The notes under the pieces are model-generated. The model had not been told where the DNA came from. It searched no databases and saw nothing but the letters and a program-made list of their open reading frames with translations. The position numbers and the translations under genes were made by a program. From Owenia fusiformis (Eukaryota; Annelida; Polychaeta; Sabellida; Oweniidae): 64,000 nucleotides of DNA. Shown here piece by piece: positions 11,101 to 20,706 of the stretch (position 1 is the first letter of the stretch; each line of letters begins with the position of its first letter). Where the stretch lies: the NCBI GenBank assembly GCA_903813345.2, contig CAIIXF020000010.1:11601181-11665180 (forward strand), read 5' to 3'.

Positions 11101-12971
11101 GAAATGGTCAGAATGACCATAAAAATGATGAAATAACCTTTTCAGCCCTCTGAAAATGTGACTGAAAAATAGTTAAAAGTAGGTGCTCCAGGAAAGGTCA
11201 CTGAACAGAATCTTTCAATTTTTTCAGAAAACGTGTCCAATATATTGGTCTAAATGATACAATCTTTGATATTTTAAAAAATTGTCTGAAACAATAATGA
11301 CTGTAGTAAAAAGGTAAATTGATCGATTTTCAATTCATTTTTTTCATTTTTTTCTTTTTCTAAGAATGATATCAAATTTTTTTAAATTGTATCATTTTAA
11401 GCAATATATTGGGCAGATTTTCTGAAAAAGTCAAAAGATTCTGTTCAGTGACCTTTCCTGAGCACCTAGAGTCCATTTCACTGCTTCATTTCGTCAGTAG
11501 AACGGCAAAAATAAGAAATTGGGAGACCATTGTGCAATAATATATGGAAAAGTATATTCATAATGTACACGAATGACATTTGTGTATTTCAGATTTTTTA
11601 GTTTTTTGTGCAATAAGCCTGTGCCGTCTTGTAATTTGAAGAATTTCAGCCATGTTAATCTTATTGAAAATAACATGGCAGAGAAACATCCAAATATAAG
11701 AGGCCACACACTTTATAAGCCAAACTAGAAGCAATCCAAGATATACAAATGTCATTCATGTACATTATGAATATACTTTTCCATATATTATTGCACAATG
11801 GTCTCCCAATTTCTTATTTTTGCCGTTCTACTGACGAAATGAAGCAGTGAAATGGACTCTACTCTGAGCTGTTTTTCAGGCACATTTTCAGAGGGCTGAA
11901 AAGGTTATTTCATCATGTTTATGGTCATTCTGACCATTTCCGTTGTGTTCCTGGTCATGTAAATGATATGTGGAACTAGTTAAACTGACTGGAGGTCCAA
12001 ACAGAACTATGTTATATTGGTTCAAAAAATTTTCAAAATCCAGCATGGCTTTGTCACTTCCTGTTTTGTCATTTCCTGTTAACTTCCATAGCACCTTAAT
12101 TGAAATTTTGTAATGTTTATTTTATTGAAGAAATGGTTCCTCCAATTGATAATTTTGTGCAAAAAATTTCACTGCAATTTCCACAGGAAAGTAATATATC
12201 CTAACAGACTGACTTCTAGTCAGTCTATTGGATACATATTACTCTACCGGGCTGACAGAAGTCAGCTCTGGGAAGTTCCGTTGGCATTGCAATGAAGAGA
12301 AGTTTATGAGCGCATGCGCAAAAAATTAAAAGATGGTGCGCGCCGGAACAGAAATTTCTCCAATTTAATTGCAAATTACACAACAAATAGGACTTGTTGA
12401 CACCACGCGTCAAAAAAAGGCAAGTAATATTCAATTATCTTCCTAAATACCGTTACTTATGCCAGCGCACCAGCTGGAAGTTGGGGAAAAAACACTTCAC
12501 AAGCCGGTATATTCTAACGGCGTGTCAGCTGGCTTTTGAGCAAGCTGTGTTCAGTAAGATACATACTAAGCTTAGCCCACTACGTGAGAGGGGCATTTGT
12601 AAAAATTCCATAAGTCCTTACTTAGGGGGTGCTGATTTTTGGTCGGCACGATATAATATTTGCATTTGTACAAAGTCTATGGTATATCTTCCGGACAGGG
12701 AAGTAGATATCACTAGATTCAAGTTCCTGAGCAATCGTCAAATATTTATTTAATTTTTGGGCGATAATATGTGATTAAAAATAACAGAGATGTTACCTTT
12801 GATTCCATCCCTTTGTCCAAATCCAACGACAATTTGATCATTATAATTTTTGAGAGTAAGCTCTAGAGGATAGCTGAACGTCTTTTCTACCTCCATTCTA
12901 GGCATATTGTGGTCATAATGATAGATTAAACCACCCGCTCGATTTACAATATATGTGCTGTAAATAGTCAT
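2138..12971 (-). CDS. TRAPPC4: TRAPPC4 (trafficking protein particle complex subunit 4, synbindin), exons 1-3, partial
   Basis: TRAPPC4 is a longin-fold core subunit of the TRAPP complexes, which activate Rab1-type GTPases during ER-Golgi transport and autophagy. Coding exons (minus strand): 12971-12797, 10188-10014 and 2241-2138, all with GT donors and AG acceptors and matching phases (1, 2, 1). Exon 1 gives 58 residues starting [17 protein letters not shown] and ending in FGQRDGIK. Exon 2 covers [10 protein letters not shown] through FGRNKLS to TGMFH, the insert found in animal TRAPPC4. Exon 3 gives [11 protein letters not shown] through [11 protein letters not shown]. The 151 residues match the animal protein (about 219 aa) colinearly. 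The last exon (from about IKFVVLADP in vertebrates) is absent; 1-1392 is filled by a LINE, so it should lie off the left edge. Intron 2 contains a GPCR gene on the other strand, and intron 1 contains nested foldback elements. Identification rests on remembered family sequence but is strong. Confidence 0.93.
2328..2375 (+). repeat. Fragment of the GCCAGACCAT...CTCTC foldback family
   Basis: A short stretch (AAAAGGGATATTTTTGCCAG and following) resembles the terminus of the long-TIR foldback element at 16959-17557. It is only a fragment, and no partner arm is seen nearby. Confidence 0.4.
2438..2893. mobile_element. TIR/foldback element, family shared with 30473-32100 (uninterrupted copy)
   Basis: The left end (CCATAAGAAGTTGATTCTTT, then GTTTTGCATCC) is the reverse complement of the right end (AAAGAATTAACTTCTTATGG), giving terminal inverted repeats of about 30-40 bp. 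The interior matches, piece by piece and in the same order, the two halves flanking the insertion at 30661-31872. This copy therefore shows the empty-site state. No transposase ORF is present, so it is a non-autonomous element. The 102-codon ORF over it is not conserved coding sequence. Confidence 0.75.
2894..5690. other. TRAPPC4 intron 2, left part: no gene seen
   Basis: AT-rich intronic DNA. Apart from the hairpin at 4690-4801 and a perfect TGACGTCA (CRE-type) octamer at 4634-4641, no coding exon or RNA gene can be supported. The sequence just left of 5691 should include the GPCR 5' UTR and promoter, but no start signal is convincing. Confidence 0.5.
4690..4801. repeat. Perfect 29-bp inverted repeat (foldback hairpin)
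   Basis: Arms 4690-4718 (GTTATGTCACTATGACGTGA and following) and 4773-4801 are exact reverse complements, separated by 54 bp. The loop contains a weaker inner palindrome around TCCCAAGG and ATTGGGA. It is probably a small MITE with perfectly kept ends. Confidence 0.85.
5691..7862 (+). CDS. Rhodopsin-class GPCR with long Thr/Ser-rich (mucin-like) N-terminus, FMRFamide/peptide-receptor-like
   Basis: A single uninterrupted ORF of 723 aa. The ATG at 5691 is chosen because it opens a signal peptide ([19 protein letters not shown]). The frame runs further upstream only from a GTG at 5634. Residues about 25-180 are Thr/Ser/Asn-rich with degenerate 'SVT..T' repeats and many N-x-T/S sites, a likely glycosylated stalk. 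Residues about 180-345 form a Cys-containing extracellular region. Seven hydrophobic segments follow, with TM1 at about 349-375 including GNILSF. The DRY position reads DRF (461-463) after TM3, and TM7 has NSAINILVY (from residue 656) in place of NPxxY. The C-tail is rich in Gly/Ser. ECL2 has a Cys, but no Cys precedes TM3 where the usual disulfide partner sits. The family suggests a neuropeptide receptor at the plasma membrane; the ligand cannot be assigned. The gene lies inside TRAPPC4 intron 2 on the opposite strand. Confidence 0.88.
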   Translation: MGKVYIAIGILVLFLHMDVAIKSETGEKTVKEGDSTTVVPGINNSNVTTANTTTGKQVGYTTKTENTTWISDSDADITSTTVKEQSSVTESTITNVTDTTIESMTEITVASVTDSTQQKVTQMTQKMVTSVQYTIQSSVTNMTKIGVTDTALTSVTNATRSSDHTSATININANISKPIYHKCPRRVPTGWRIEPLKKLEKLLTAQPECKVDMKNLNWTRCDRNNVTISMVKTEDLLAILDEMNKTENCPIDICDWNIIKITFPFPTNVILPIAQMNSLLMGAENCGVNTSFFKWLSRFDECTNTTKAILSSVEFERIIDIGGKKCVKKQCKAPNNPYSRLKNDVTKVLVVMEVYVFSIICFMGIVGNILSFLTLSSTDKVNTSVFILKTLAITDGIHLLLRILTQPYNAAYYYTDWIEKSDNKLKETLADTYMKVVGYAIPLVEMAQMASAWLVVFLTLDRFIAICFPFKALSFCSMKKARLGISIVITGAVLYNIPLYFGYDYQVQRNECTKLYFINIILNTLGKNIVYRGLYTLGLNLVFRNVLPVGLVLGMNIRLVHELRLSRQRRPQMMSITDKDIDKKEKNITVTLISISFVFLICVIPMVALSIWQIINFSIIKNKLGNNATLTGSKYNATLTGLMLYWMVVDLLLIINSAINILVYCLVRTHFMSDMCRMLRCKYRNLYATRATQLTGSATRSGSRGSGSGSGKPGSEHKNMTAL
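7863..8734. other. GPCR 3' flank: candidate poly(A) signal and a short MITE-like element
   Basis: AATAAA occurs at 8024-8029, 162 bp past the GPCR stop, and again near 8633; either could end the transcript. Between about 8222 and 8418 a short element has ends reading GGCGTAGCCAGC and GCTGGCTATG. This is a weak terminal inverted repeat. No other gene is seen. Confidence 0.4.
8735..9513. mobile_element. Degenerate long-TIR foldback element (same family as 16959-17557)
   Basis: The right end (GCTACCATATCAGGAGAAAA, then TCTGGCAAAGGAATATCC) and the left segment (TTTTGATATGGTCAAGATTG through CACCATCTTTTAAGATTTCA) match the two arms of the 16959-17557 element in opposite orientation. The left terminus has decayed and the interior differs. 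No transposase is seen. Confidence 0.6.
10276..10445 (-). repeat. Dispersed repeat, second copy at about 46335-46500
   Basis: The stretch including AATACAAGAAAATATATTTC and TAACATGGGGTCTATGGGGA recurs, reverse-complemented and slightly diverged, inside the 46011-46661 element. It is non-coding and of unknown class. Confidence 0.6.
11181..11467. mobile_element. Inner foldback A (about 287 bp)
   Basis: Inverted arms carry GGAAAGGTCACTGAACAGAA on the left and its complement (TTCTGTTCAGTGACCTTTCC) on the right. Both then run into CCAATATATTGG-type sequence. It directly abuts foldback B. Confidence 0.75.
11468..11860. mobile_element. Inner foldback B (about 393 bp, arms about 120 bp nearly perfect)
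   Basis: 11468-11590 and 11742-11860 are near-exact reverse complements, for example GAGACCATTGTGCAATAATA against its complement at about 11785-11805. The about 150-bp spacer is unique. The overlapping minus-strand ORFs are by-products. Confidence 0.85.
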
Positions 12972-14390
12972 GGCGAGGTATAAACTGTCTATCTAGATTT
13001 ATATTTTAACTAATTCCATCCTACTTATATTACAAAATTTAATGAAACTATTATGAATAATTATATCTTTAATAAATACAATATATTTTGTAATACCATC
13101 AATTCAATCATGCTTGTCAATATTCGATAGTTAAGTATATATTTTTTGTCATATTTGGGAAGTAGGTCAACCAGCACATTTTTGTAGGGAACCAGGAAAT
13201 AACTCGTCCTTCATTTAGCTTATAAATTACCGGTAAGTATGGGGAAATGTCGTGTAAATTTATAATAATAACAACATTGAAGTATATTTCTAAAATAATT
13301 TATTTGTTTCAAATGGAATAATTCCATTTAACAAGGTGAATATTTAGTTTGAAATATGGTGACATTTTCTTGAACTTTCCAAAAATCCACTCCCTTCCTG
13401 CTTCCATGCCATTTTATCATGCTTCATTTGCATGCATGATTCATGTATACATTAAAGATAATTCTTCTTTTATCTAACAGCAATATTCCTGTGATACTGT
13501 ATATGCTGCAGTGGTGAATGTTACTTCTAGACTTGAAAAACTAAATCTCAATTTCTCTAAATTTTTTGTAGTATGCAGGACGCCCACCTTTTTGCACTCA
13601 GACATTTGATAAACCCAGCTCTTCCAGACCAATTATGTGTGTCTGTTGTCGAAAACCTTTCCCTGCATTCCATCCATGGATGAACTTATTTGTTATCATA
13701 AATTTATCTTTCTGATTTATCAGTTTGAAACATAGGGATTGATTATGGGAGTAGTCGTCACATTTATCATTTATTCTCAACCAACAAAATAATCTGGAAA
13801 AACATATATTTACTCATTTATTTATTGCTCAGACTGTCAGTCAGAATCTCCTCATGAGTAAACTCGCTCCCAATTTTTATAACACCCTTTAGGGCTATAT
13901 TGTTATCAGTTTGCCGGGTAGATGGAGGGAAATTCCGAAATCCATATGGGTACAGCTGTAGCTGGTAGGTAGAATACCTGGTACGCAAAATCCCCATCAA
14001 ATGAATCGGGGATTTTGTGTACCCAGTATTTTTATTCTTGAATAAGCATTTTTATAAATTGTAACATGAGTAACAATTTAAATGCACACGGCAGCACTAG
14101 ATTTTAATATATGCACGCTGGTAAAATAGACAAAATGAAGGTATCTGCATTATTTAATGACCTACTAGGTGTGTAGAACATTGATATGGGTCAAAGAATG
14201 ACAAAACTGATGCAAACTTTTCATTAATCTTTTTCGTTCAGTGCAAAAATGTGACTTTGAATTTCTGGGAACATTTTTCATGGGGACGCACTTTTTTGAG
14301 GGGGGACGCAATTTCGGAAAATCGATCTGTCCCAGGAAAGCACTTTTGGACAAGCCTACTGAAAGCACTGATACAATCATGTATATCATT
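12972..14390. other. 5' flank of TRAPPC4: no gene seen
   Basis: AT-rich. It should contain the TRAPPC4 promoter and 5' UTR, but neither can be placed. The stretch 13850-14030 has sequence resembling 17575-17640 (ACCAGGTATTCTAC motif), suggesting a degraded dispersed repeat. No coding exon is supported. Confidence 0.4.
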
Positions 14391-15690
14391 TTTTCGCAAA
14401 AAAATTCAACAAATCTGCAAAATCAATTCTTTCATGAGAATATCTTACATGTACATGTTAACACAGATTTTCAACAAATCTGCAAAGTCAATTCTATCAT
14501 GAGAATATCTTACATGTACATGTTAACACAGATTTTCAACAAATCTGCAAAGTCAAATCTTTCATGAGAATATCTTACATGTACATGTTAACAGGGATTT
14601 TCAACAAATCTGCAAAGTGAATTCTTTCATGAGAACATCTTACATGTACATGTTAACAGGGATTTGCAACAAATCAGCAAAGTGAATTCTTTCATGAGAA
14701 TATCTTACATGTACATGTTAACAGGGATTTTCAACAAATCTGCAAAGTCAATTCTTTCATGAGAAATCTTACATGTACAGGGTGTCAAATGGCGTTGTGC
14801 CCCCCTTCCACAGCATAAACTAGGAAAGATACACACACATACCATATACCATTGGAAAGAGCATTTAATTGTTGTTAACATGTGAAAAGATGAAGATGCA
14901 TGATGGAAAATAAGATATATTTTCAACTTACTTTTAAAAGTGAGTATGACCCCCTTGGGCAGCCTTAACCGCTGCCAATCTAGCCGGATATGAAGCTAAA
15001 AGGGAATGGAAAAGGGCTGTGTCTTTCTCAAGAGATTTTAATACTTCGTATTGAAACTAGCACCCTCATTCTCTATATGCAATACACCTTATTCTGTCTC
15101 TATATTGCTGATTATCATCATCAAAAAGTTGTTTTGTCATCTTTATTTCAACTGTGAACTAGCTTTAGTCTAAATAAATAAAATAAGGCACTACACTTTA
15201 CAGTCAGCCACTTCTCAAAAATCAATGAAATAGAGCACTACACTAGTACATTTCAAATGCATGTGACACTATGTAGGAATATCTGACCTAGGTCATCTAG
15301 GGTTTATCTTATCCAGAATTGAATGCTCTTTCCAATGACATACATCATGTGTAGGTACCTTTCTAAGTTTATGCTGTGGAAGGGGGGCACAACGCCATTT
15401 GACACCCTGTACATGTTAACACAGATTTTCAACAAATCTGCAAAGTCAATTCTTTCATGAGAATATCTTACATGTACATGCTAACACAGATTTTCAACAA
15501 ATCTGCAGTCAATTCTTTCATGAGAATATCTTACATGTACATGTTAACAGGGATTTTCAACAAATCTGCATAGTCAACTCTTTCATTAGAATAGATTACA
15601 TGTACATGTTAACAGGGATTTTCAACAAATCTGCAAAGTGAATTCTTTCATGTGAATATCTTACATGTACATGTCAACAGGGATTTTTGT
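14390..15690. repeat. 65-bp minisatellite, split by a TA-flanked DNA element
   Basis: Units start with CAACAAATCTGCAAAGTCAA at 14407, 14472, 14537, 14602, 14667 and 14732. After the insertion at 14778-15409 the array resumes from about 15412 for four to five more units. Each unit contains ATCTTACATGTACATGTTAA. Spacing is exactly 65 bp in the left block. Confidence 0.9.
14778..15409. mobile_element. Non-autonomous Tc1/mariner-type element (632 bp) inserted in the minisatellite
   Basis: The ends CAGGGTGTCAAATGGCGTTG and its exact complement at 15390-15409 extend to a perfect TIR of about 42 bp. TA flanks both sides (14776-14777 and 15410-15411). The flanking minisatellite unit, missing one TA, restores the expected ACATGTACATG, so insertion with TA duplication is clear. 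No transposase ORF is present. Confidence 0.9.
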
Positions 15691-16085
15691 AACCATCATC
15701 TTAACCTTGTCACGGTATTTTGTGTATTATCATTTTAACATTCTCACAGGGATTTTACGTACAATCTTTTTACTATCTCATGGGGATTTTGTGCACCATC
15801 AGCTGAACATGTTTCACAGGGATTTTGGGTTCATAATCATCTGTACATGTTCATGGGATTTTATGTACCTTCATCCTAAAATTCTCACGGGGATTTTGTG
15901 TACAATCATGTCACAGGATTTTGTTTACCATCAGCTCAACATGTTTCACAGAGATTTTGTGTTCATTATCATCTTAACATTTTCACGGGGATTTTGCGTA
16001 CCATCATCTTACAATTAACATGTGTATTTTGTGTACATCATTATCAATCATCATCTTAACATGTTCACAGGGATTTTGTGTCAAG
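15665..16085 (+). repeat. Degenerate tandem repeat, about 40-45 bp unit (GGGATTTTGTGTACCATCAT)
   Basis: About ten diverged units of the form 'CACAGGGATTTTGTGTACCA..CATCTTAACATGTT' follow the 65-bp array without a break. The GGGATTTT core is shared with the 65-bp unit, so the two arrays may have a common origin. The ORF at 15665-16018 is a by-product. Confidence 0.75.
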
Positions 16086-16089
16086 CCAT

Positions 16090-16958
16090 TGTTGTTTTTG
16101 TAGTTGTATTGTTTATATATTCATTTACTTTATGTGGATATTTAATTATACAAAATGTAATACCGTATTCTCTCTAATAAATGCACAGTGCAGCTCCCTA
16201 AATTCTCCTGGAGGATATATCAAATTAGAAAAACTCCGGGGATTTTAGAAAGATAAATATACCTGCAATAATAGTGTATTTCAAGATTTTCTTCTAAACA
16301 TGACTAACTCCGACGAGATACCATAATGTCATTTCTCAATGTTTTCCTCATGCATTTTTTCGATCAGCTGAATATGTTTTTGTGGGTAAATCGACATACA
16401 TGCGTCAATATCAACAAAAAATATTGACTCTGTTCCTTTGCCTGGGCTGCTAGAGATAATAGGGTATTATAATTAAAGATTTAAGTAAAATATGTTTGTA
16501 TTTGTTTAAAAGTATGTTTTGTAGGTTCATTGTATAGATTAGTATAGAATTGAAATTAAAATAAGTATACTTATTTTTGATCTCAAATATAAAATAATAT
16601 GCTATAAATTAAAATGTTTTTCCAAGAGTTCCTTATCTTTATTAATGAGGACTGAAGATTTTAAGTTTATGATAAATAAAGGACGAGAGGGCTCAAGACC
16701 ACCCCTCCCTCTACGTCCATGACATACATGTGGCCGTTTAATTCATTTGGGAAAATAATGGACATAACGCAAAAAACATTAATATTAATACATGTATTAA
16801 ATTCATTATATATCTGGGCCTCAGAATGTAGATGAATCCTACATGTGCTTTCATTATTGATGGCATTTATTGACTTAAATTAATGGTTTTGATCTTAAGG
16901 AAATGTAACTTTGGATGTTGCCTACTAATGTGCATTTAAAATGTTGTCTATAGCCCAT
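16090..16958. other. No gene seen
   Basis: AT-rich intergenic sequence. No coding exon, RNA gene or clear repeat structure is supported. Confidence 0.4.
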
Positions 16959-17557
16959 TTAAAGGGGTATTCCTTGCCAGACCATATCTCTCCTAATATG
17001 GTAGCTATAACCATATACATACTTTGCAAGTTTATCAAAAAACAGAAAAATGTTTTGAAATGGTCAATATTGATCACTAAAAAATGTAGTGCTCAATTCC
17101 AGTAGGCTGCCATCTTTTAAAATTTCACTTAGGAAGTGATGTCATCGACTCTCAACTTTGCATAAAACATTAGGAAAGGAGCTATTAGAATTACTAAACC
17201 AGCTGAATATTTTTTTCAATTTGGTCTATGATTAAAATCCTTTTGATGATCTCTTCTTTAGTTCTAAGTTGACAACTCCTGAAAATATTTTTACACAGAA
17301 GATAAGGGCTTCTTGTTTTTTTGTACTTCTTTCCCATACTGTAATAGGCAAGGTTATAACAGTTGAGAGTCGATGACATCATTTCCTGAAAGAAATCTGA
17401 AAGATGGCAGCTTACTGGGAATGAATACTACATTTTTAAATGATCAATATTGACCATATGAAAACATTTCCCCATGTTTTGCTAAATATGTAAAGTATAT
17501 ATATGATTGTAGCTACCATATCAGGAGAGAAATAGTCTGGCAAGGAATGTTCCTTTA
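16959..17557. mobile_element. Long-TIR foldback element (about 599 bp)
   Basis: Left arm 16959-17180 (TTTAAAGGGGTATTCCTTGC, then CAGACCATATCTCTCC) and right arm about 17340-17557 are inverted copies, including GGTCAATATTGATCA and GATGTCATCGACTCTCAACT. A diverged relative is at 8735-9513 and a fragment at 2328. It has no coding capacity. Confidence 0.85.
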
Positions 17558-17755
17558 AGTGTGAAAATCTCTGGTACACAAAATCCATGTTAAATTTGAC
17601 GGTGATTTTGCATACCAGGTATTCTACATACCGGCTGCACTAAAAGCCCCAGGTGACATGTTAGACATTCTTTATAAATTCCAAAAAATAATGGACAAAA
17701 TAACAAAATTCAAACGGTGCATACAGAATTGCTTTTTATTTACCATGTAAGCCTA

Positions 17756-18308
17756 CACAGGCAAATTCAAGGCCCGTAATAGCTCGTAACAAGGCTCGTA
17801 ATTGTTGCTTGTTTATTTTGATGAACACTTTTTGATCGATGAAATAAAATACAGCATACTTCTTCAATTATTTCAAATATTCGCATGTCTGTATCAACAT
17901 GATAAACAGTGTAAAAGCTAGGAAAAAAATAAACAGGAGGGTAACCGATAGGAGATACCATATTTCTCTACAAGTGAAGTAAATGCATATAAAAACATTT
18001 GCGTGCAGTATTGGAATAAGTTGAAATGTGATGTAAATAAATGTTATCGTTATTGAATGTGTGAATAAAAACATCACTCTGAAATGAATGAACATTCACA
18101 GCATGTTCTGGATAGAGACGCGAATCGTGTAGCATGACAGCAATTATTATGGGCCTCAAAAACAACAATTAAGAGCATCATACAAGCTCGCACGGGCCTC
18201 AATAACGAGCTTCGTATATATGAGCCTGTACGAGGATGGTGCTCCTTTTTGCCCGTAATGACTCGTAATTCTCGAGGCTCGTATAGGGCTCGGTGTAATT
18301 TGCCTGTG
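17756..18308. mobile_element. TA-flanked DNA element with CACAGGCAAATT termini (553 bp)
   Basis: It begins CACAGGCAAATT at 17756 and ends AATTTGCCTGTG at 18308, flanked by TA on each side. Both subterminal regions are dense in GCTCGTAA/TTACGAGC motifs (for example about 17780-17800 and 18245-18290), possibly transposase-binding repeats. No transposase is seen. Confidence 0.8.
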
Positions 18309-19050
18309 TACCAATTGATGCCATTTTTATTATCATAAAATTTGTCTGAGACAGAGACATACATTAGCAACAAAAAATATTTTATGTATAAACATATTTT
18401 GTTATAAATCAAAACAAAAAGGCTGAGTAGTAATTGAATGAGATGGATTTTAATACTGAATGGTTCACCTCTGTAAGTTTTCTATCTAACTTTAATACTC
18501 AGTCAATCACAATATGCGTAAAATATGCTTTTGATATCTATCTAAGTTACTTGTATTTTGTTTTGTATTTAGATTAAAAGTGTGCATATAAAAACAAGCA
18601 CATAAATGATTAGGTCATGCAAGTTTTCAGTTTTAAGTAAATCAATTTTAGATGAATCAATCTTGATTTGAGGTCATCTTGATTCATGAATAAGTTTCAG
18701 ATGAGGTTTGAGATCTTGACAGTATGCTAAAACAATCTGATGTCTAGTTGCACATATATGATTGTTAGTACCTCAGTTGAAATACTCAATTCTGATTGGT
18801 TGATGAGCAGTCAACATGATGTACTGTTGACCGCTACTAGGAACTGTTGACTGCCACTTTTGACAAAAAAATGTTTTTTTAAATGTTAATCTAATTTAAT
18901 GTTTAATTTTGGAAAAAAAATAGAAAAAATAAGTAAAAATTACAAATATTCAACAGTTTGGGGATTTTTTGCTTAAATATGATACCTACACATATGTTCA
19001 TGTGATATTTGATCCTTCCAATTATTATATTCTTCAGATTAACAAAACAG
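18309..19050. other. No gene seen
   Basis: AT-rich intergenic DNA with no supported feature. Confidence 0.4.
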
Positions 19051-19054
19051 TTGT

Positions 19055-19160
19055 TAACCTCTCTATTCGGTGCACTGGCAAAAGTGTATACCTCAATAGT
19101 AAACCTTGAGAGTACTGTTGAGGTATACACTTTTGCCAGTTCACCGAATATAGAGGTTTA
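19055..19160. repeat. Short hairpin with about 45-bp arms
   Basis: CTGGCAAAAGTGTATACCTC at about 19075 is answered by GAGGTATACACTTTTGCCAG at about 19121-19140, and the outer AACCTCTCTATTCGGTG by CACCGAATATAGAGGTT. The arms are separated by only about 15 bp, so this would form a tight cruciform or a stable RNA stem. Confidence 0.8.
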
Positions 19161-19407
19161 CATTGTATACTGTAACATGTAAAAGTCATGTTTTGTTGAC
19201 TAATTTTTGGATCAGAGGAGTTACCAAGCAGGAACACCGAGTTTGAAATATTGATCGGTATAGTATTATGCGGAGCAAGACAGAGTTGATTACAAATATG
19301 AACTGGATTAAATGGAAGATTTTCTCATATCTAGCTCTCTTGAGATTCGTCCTGCCTTGATGCACGCTTGCGCTTCATACATAACGTCACACTTTTGAAA
19401 TTGTATA

Positions 19408-20213
19408 CTGTACTCCCAGTAATTCTCACTTGATATTATATTTCATGCTTTTTGAAGTTTTGAAAATTCATGAAATATAACAGCCGAGAAATTCTCAGGA
19501 ATTTATTTTGCTCAATGCTGACAGTATTTGCACCCAATGTTGATAAAAGGGAGGTACTGTACATGAATCTTTACATTCAGTCAGTGAACCTTCTTGCAAC
19601 CTGGCTTAAGAGTAAAAAGTCAGTGTAAGGAGAGTGTCAGCTTGGCTAACAATGTTCAGAGGGCGATTCACCTAAAGAAGATCACCAAAAGATCTAAAAG
19701 AAAAACCTATAAAAATATAAAAAACTTTCTGACAGTAAAAGAGCTCAGATAGCAAAGCATGCTTATTTTATTTATATAATAAATTTTTAATGCCTGGATG
19801 TGTGCCAAATGCAAGGTGCCTGAGAGTTAAGTTGAATCTTTTGAATGCCCTGTCTGTAAGAAGTTTTATTATACAGTGCAAAATACATTATTTTTTAACA
19901 CCATTATAAAGATTGAACAAAGGAGATACTATTACAATAATAGATTAGAATGTCAGCTAATGCACTATATGGGCCACTTAAATTTTTTAGCATATTAAAA
20001 AATTGCATCTTAAGTGACATCAATGTGACGCCACTTAAAGTGCAAAGTTTTTTAAAAAAACGTTTTTTTAGTTGTCAATCTTTTTTTAACATGCCAAAGT
20101 TAATAGCCACAAAATTTGTAAAAATCTGGAAATTAGCAAAAATTTAAAACCTGGAAATTTCAAAATCATAAAAACACGAAATATGCTTGAGTCAAATATT
20201 AGTGGGAGTACAG
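19408..20213. mobile_element. TA-flanked element, CTGTACTCCCA termini (806 bp)
   Basis: It starts CTGTACTCCCAGTAAT and ends ATTAGTGGGAGTACAG, with TA at both outer edges. The same termini flank the 325-bp copy at 23126-23450. It is non-coding and probably a mariner-like MITE family. Confidence 0.75.
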
Positions 20214-20706
20214 TAGATATATATTCAGTTGCCCTAGCTGCTGCTAATCATTCTTGGACTTACTTTCGATTTTAACGACAAAAGTTGAAAATATGCTGTT
20301 CTTCAGATGTTGAGCAAATAAGTATGGTAAGTTGAACTTTTATGTCACGTGTCATTCAAAATTGTTAGTCAGATTTTGTCAGGTTTGATCCTGTTAACAT
20401 CATTCACCGTGTTTGCGCTAGTACTGAGTTTTGATGAACTTTTTGAAAGATCACCTAGTTCAATTAGGAAATGGGGGTTTAAAAATACCTAAGTCCTACA
20501 TCTATCTTTTGAGATGTTCCCTAAGGTAAGTCTAGGTTGCCTATAATTTAGTTCGGTCATTAGTTTATTTCTCATTTTTGCTTAGCTTTGCTTGGTGCCA
20601 GTTCTGCACTCTTACTTAGAATCCAGGTATATTTTAATGAGCCTATGAACCTATGAACCTTACACCTAACTGATAAATAAATTGATATGCTTTTCAGATC
20701 GCCATA
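20214..20706 (+). other. Upstream region of profilin gene 1
   Basis: This should contain the profilin 5' UTR intron. A consensus acceptor (TTTTCAG, ending 20697) lies 9 nt before the ATG, so a non-coding first exon is expected further left. Its donor and the promoter cannot be fixed by eye. Confidence 0.45.

Larger units (their letters stand above)
10942..12099. mobile_element. Composite foldback element enclosing two further foldbacks
   Basis: The outer arms are about 10942-11165 (TTAAGGTGCCATGGAAGTTA and following) and 11872-12099 (ending CTTCCATAGCACCTTAA), each about 225 bp and roughly 90% alike by eye. Between them sit two complete foldbacks end to end: 11181-11467 (AGGTGCTCC...GAGCACCT) and 11468-11860 (AGAGTCCATTTCACTGC...GCAGTGAAATGGACTCT). 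It lies in TRAPPC4 intron 1. No transposase ORF is present. Confidence 0.85.
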
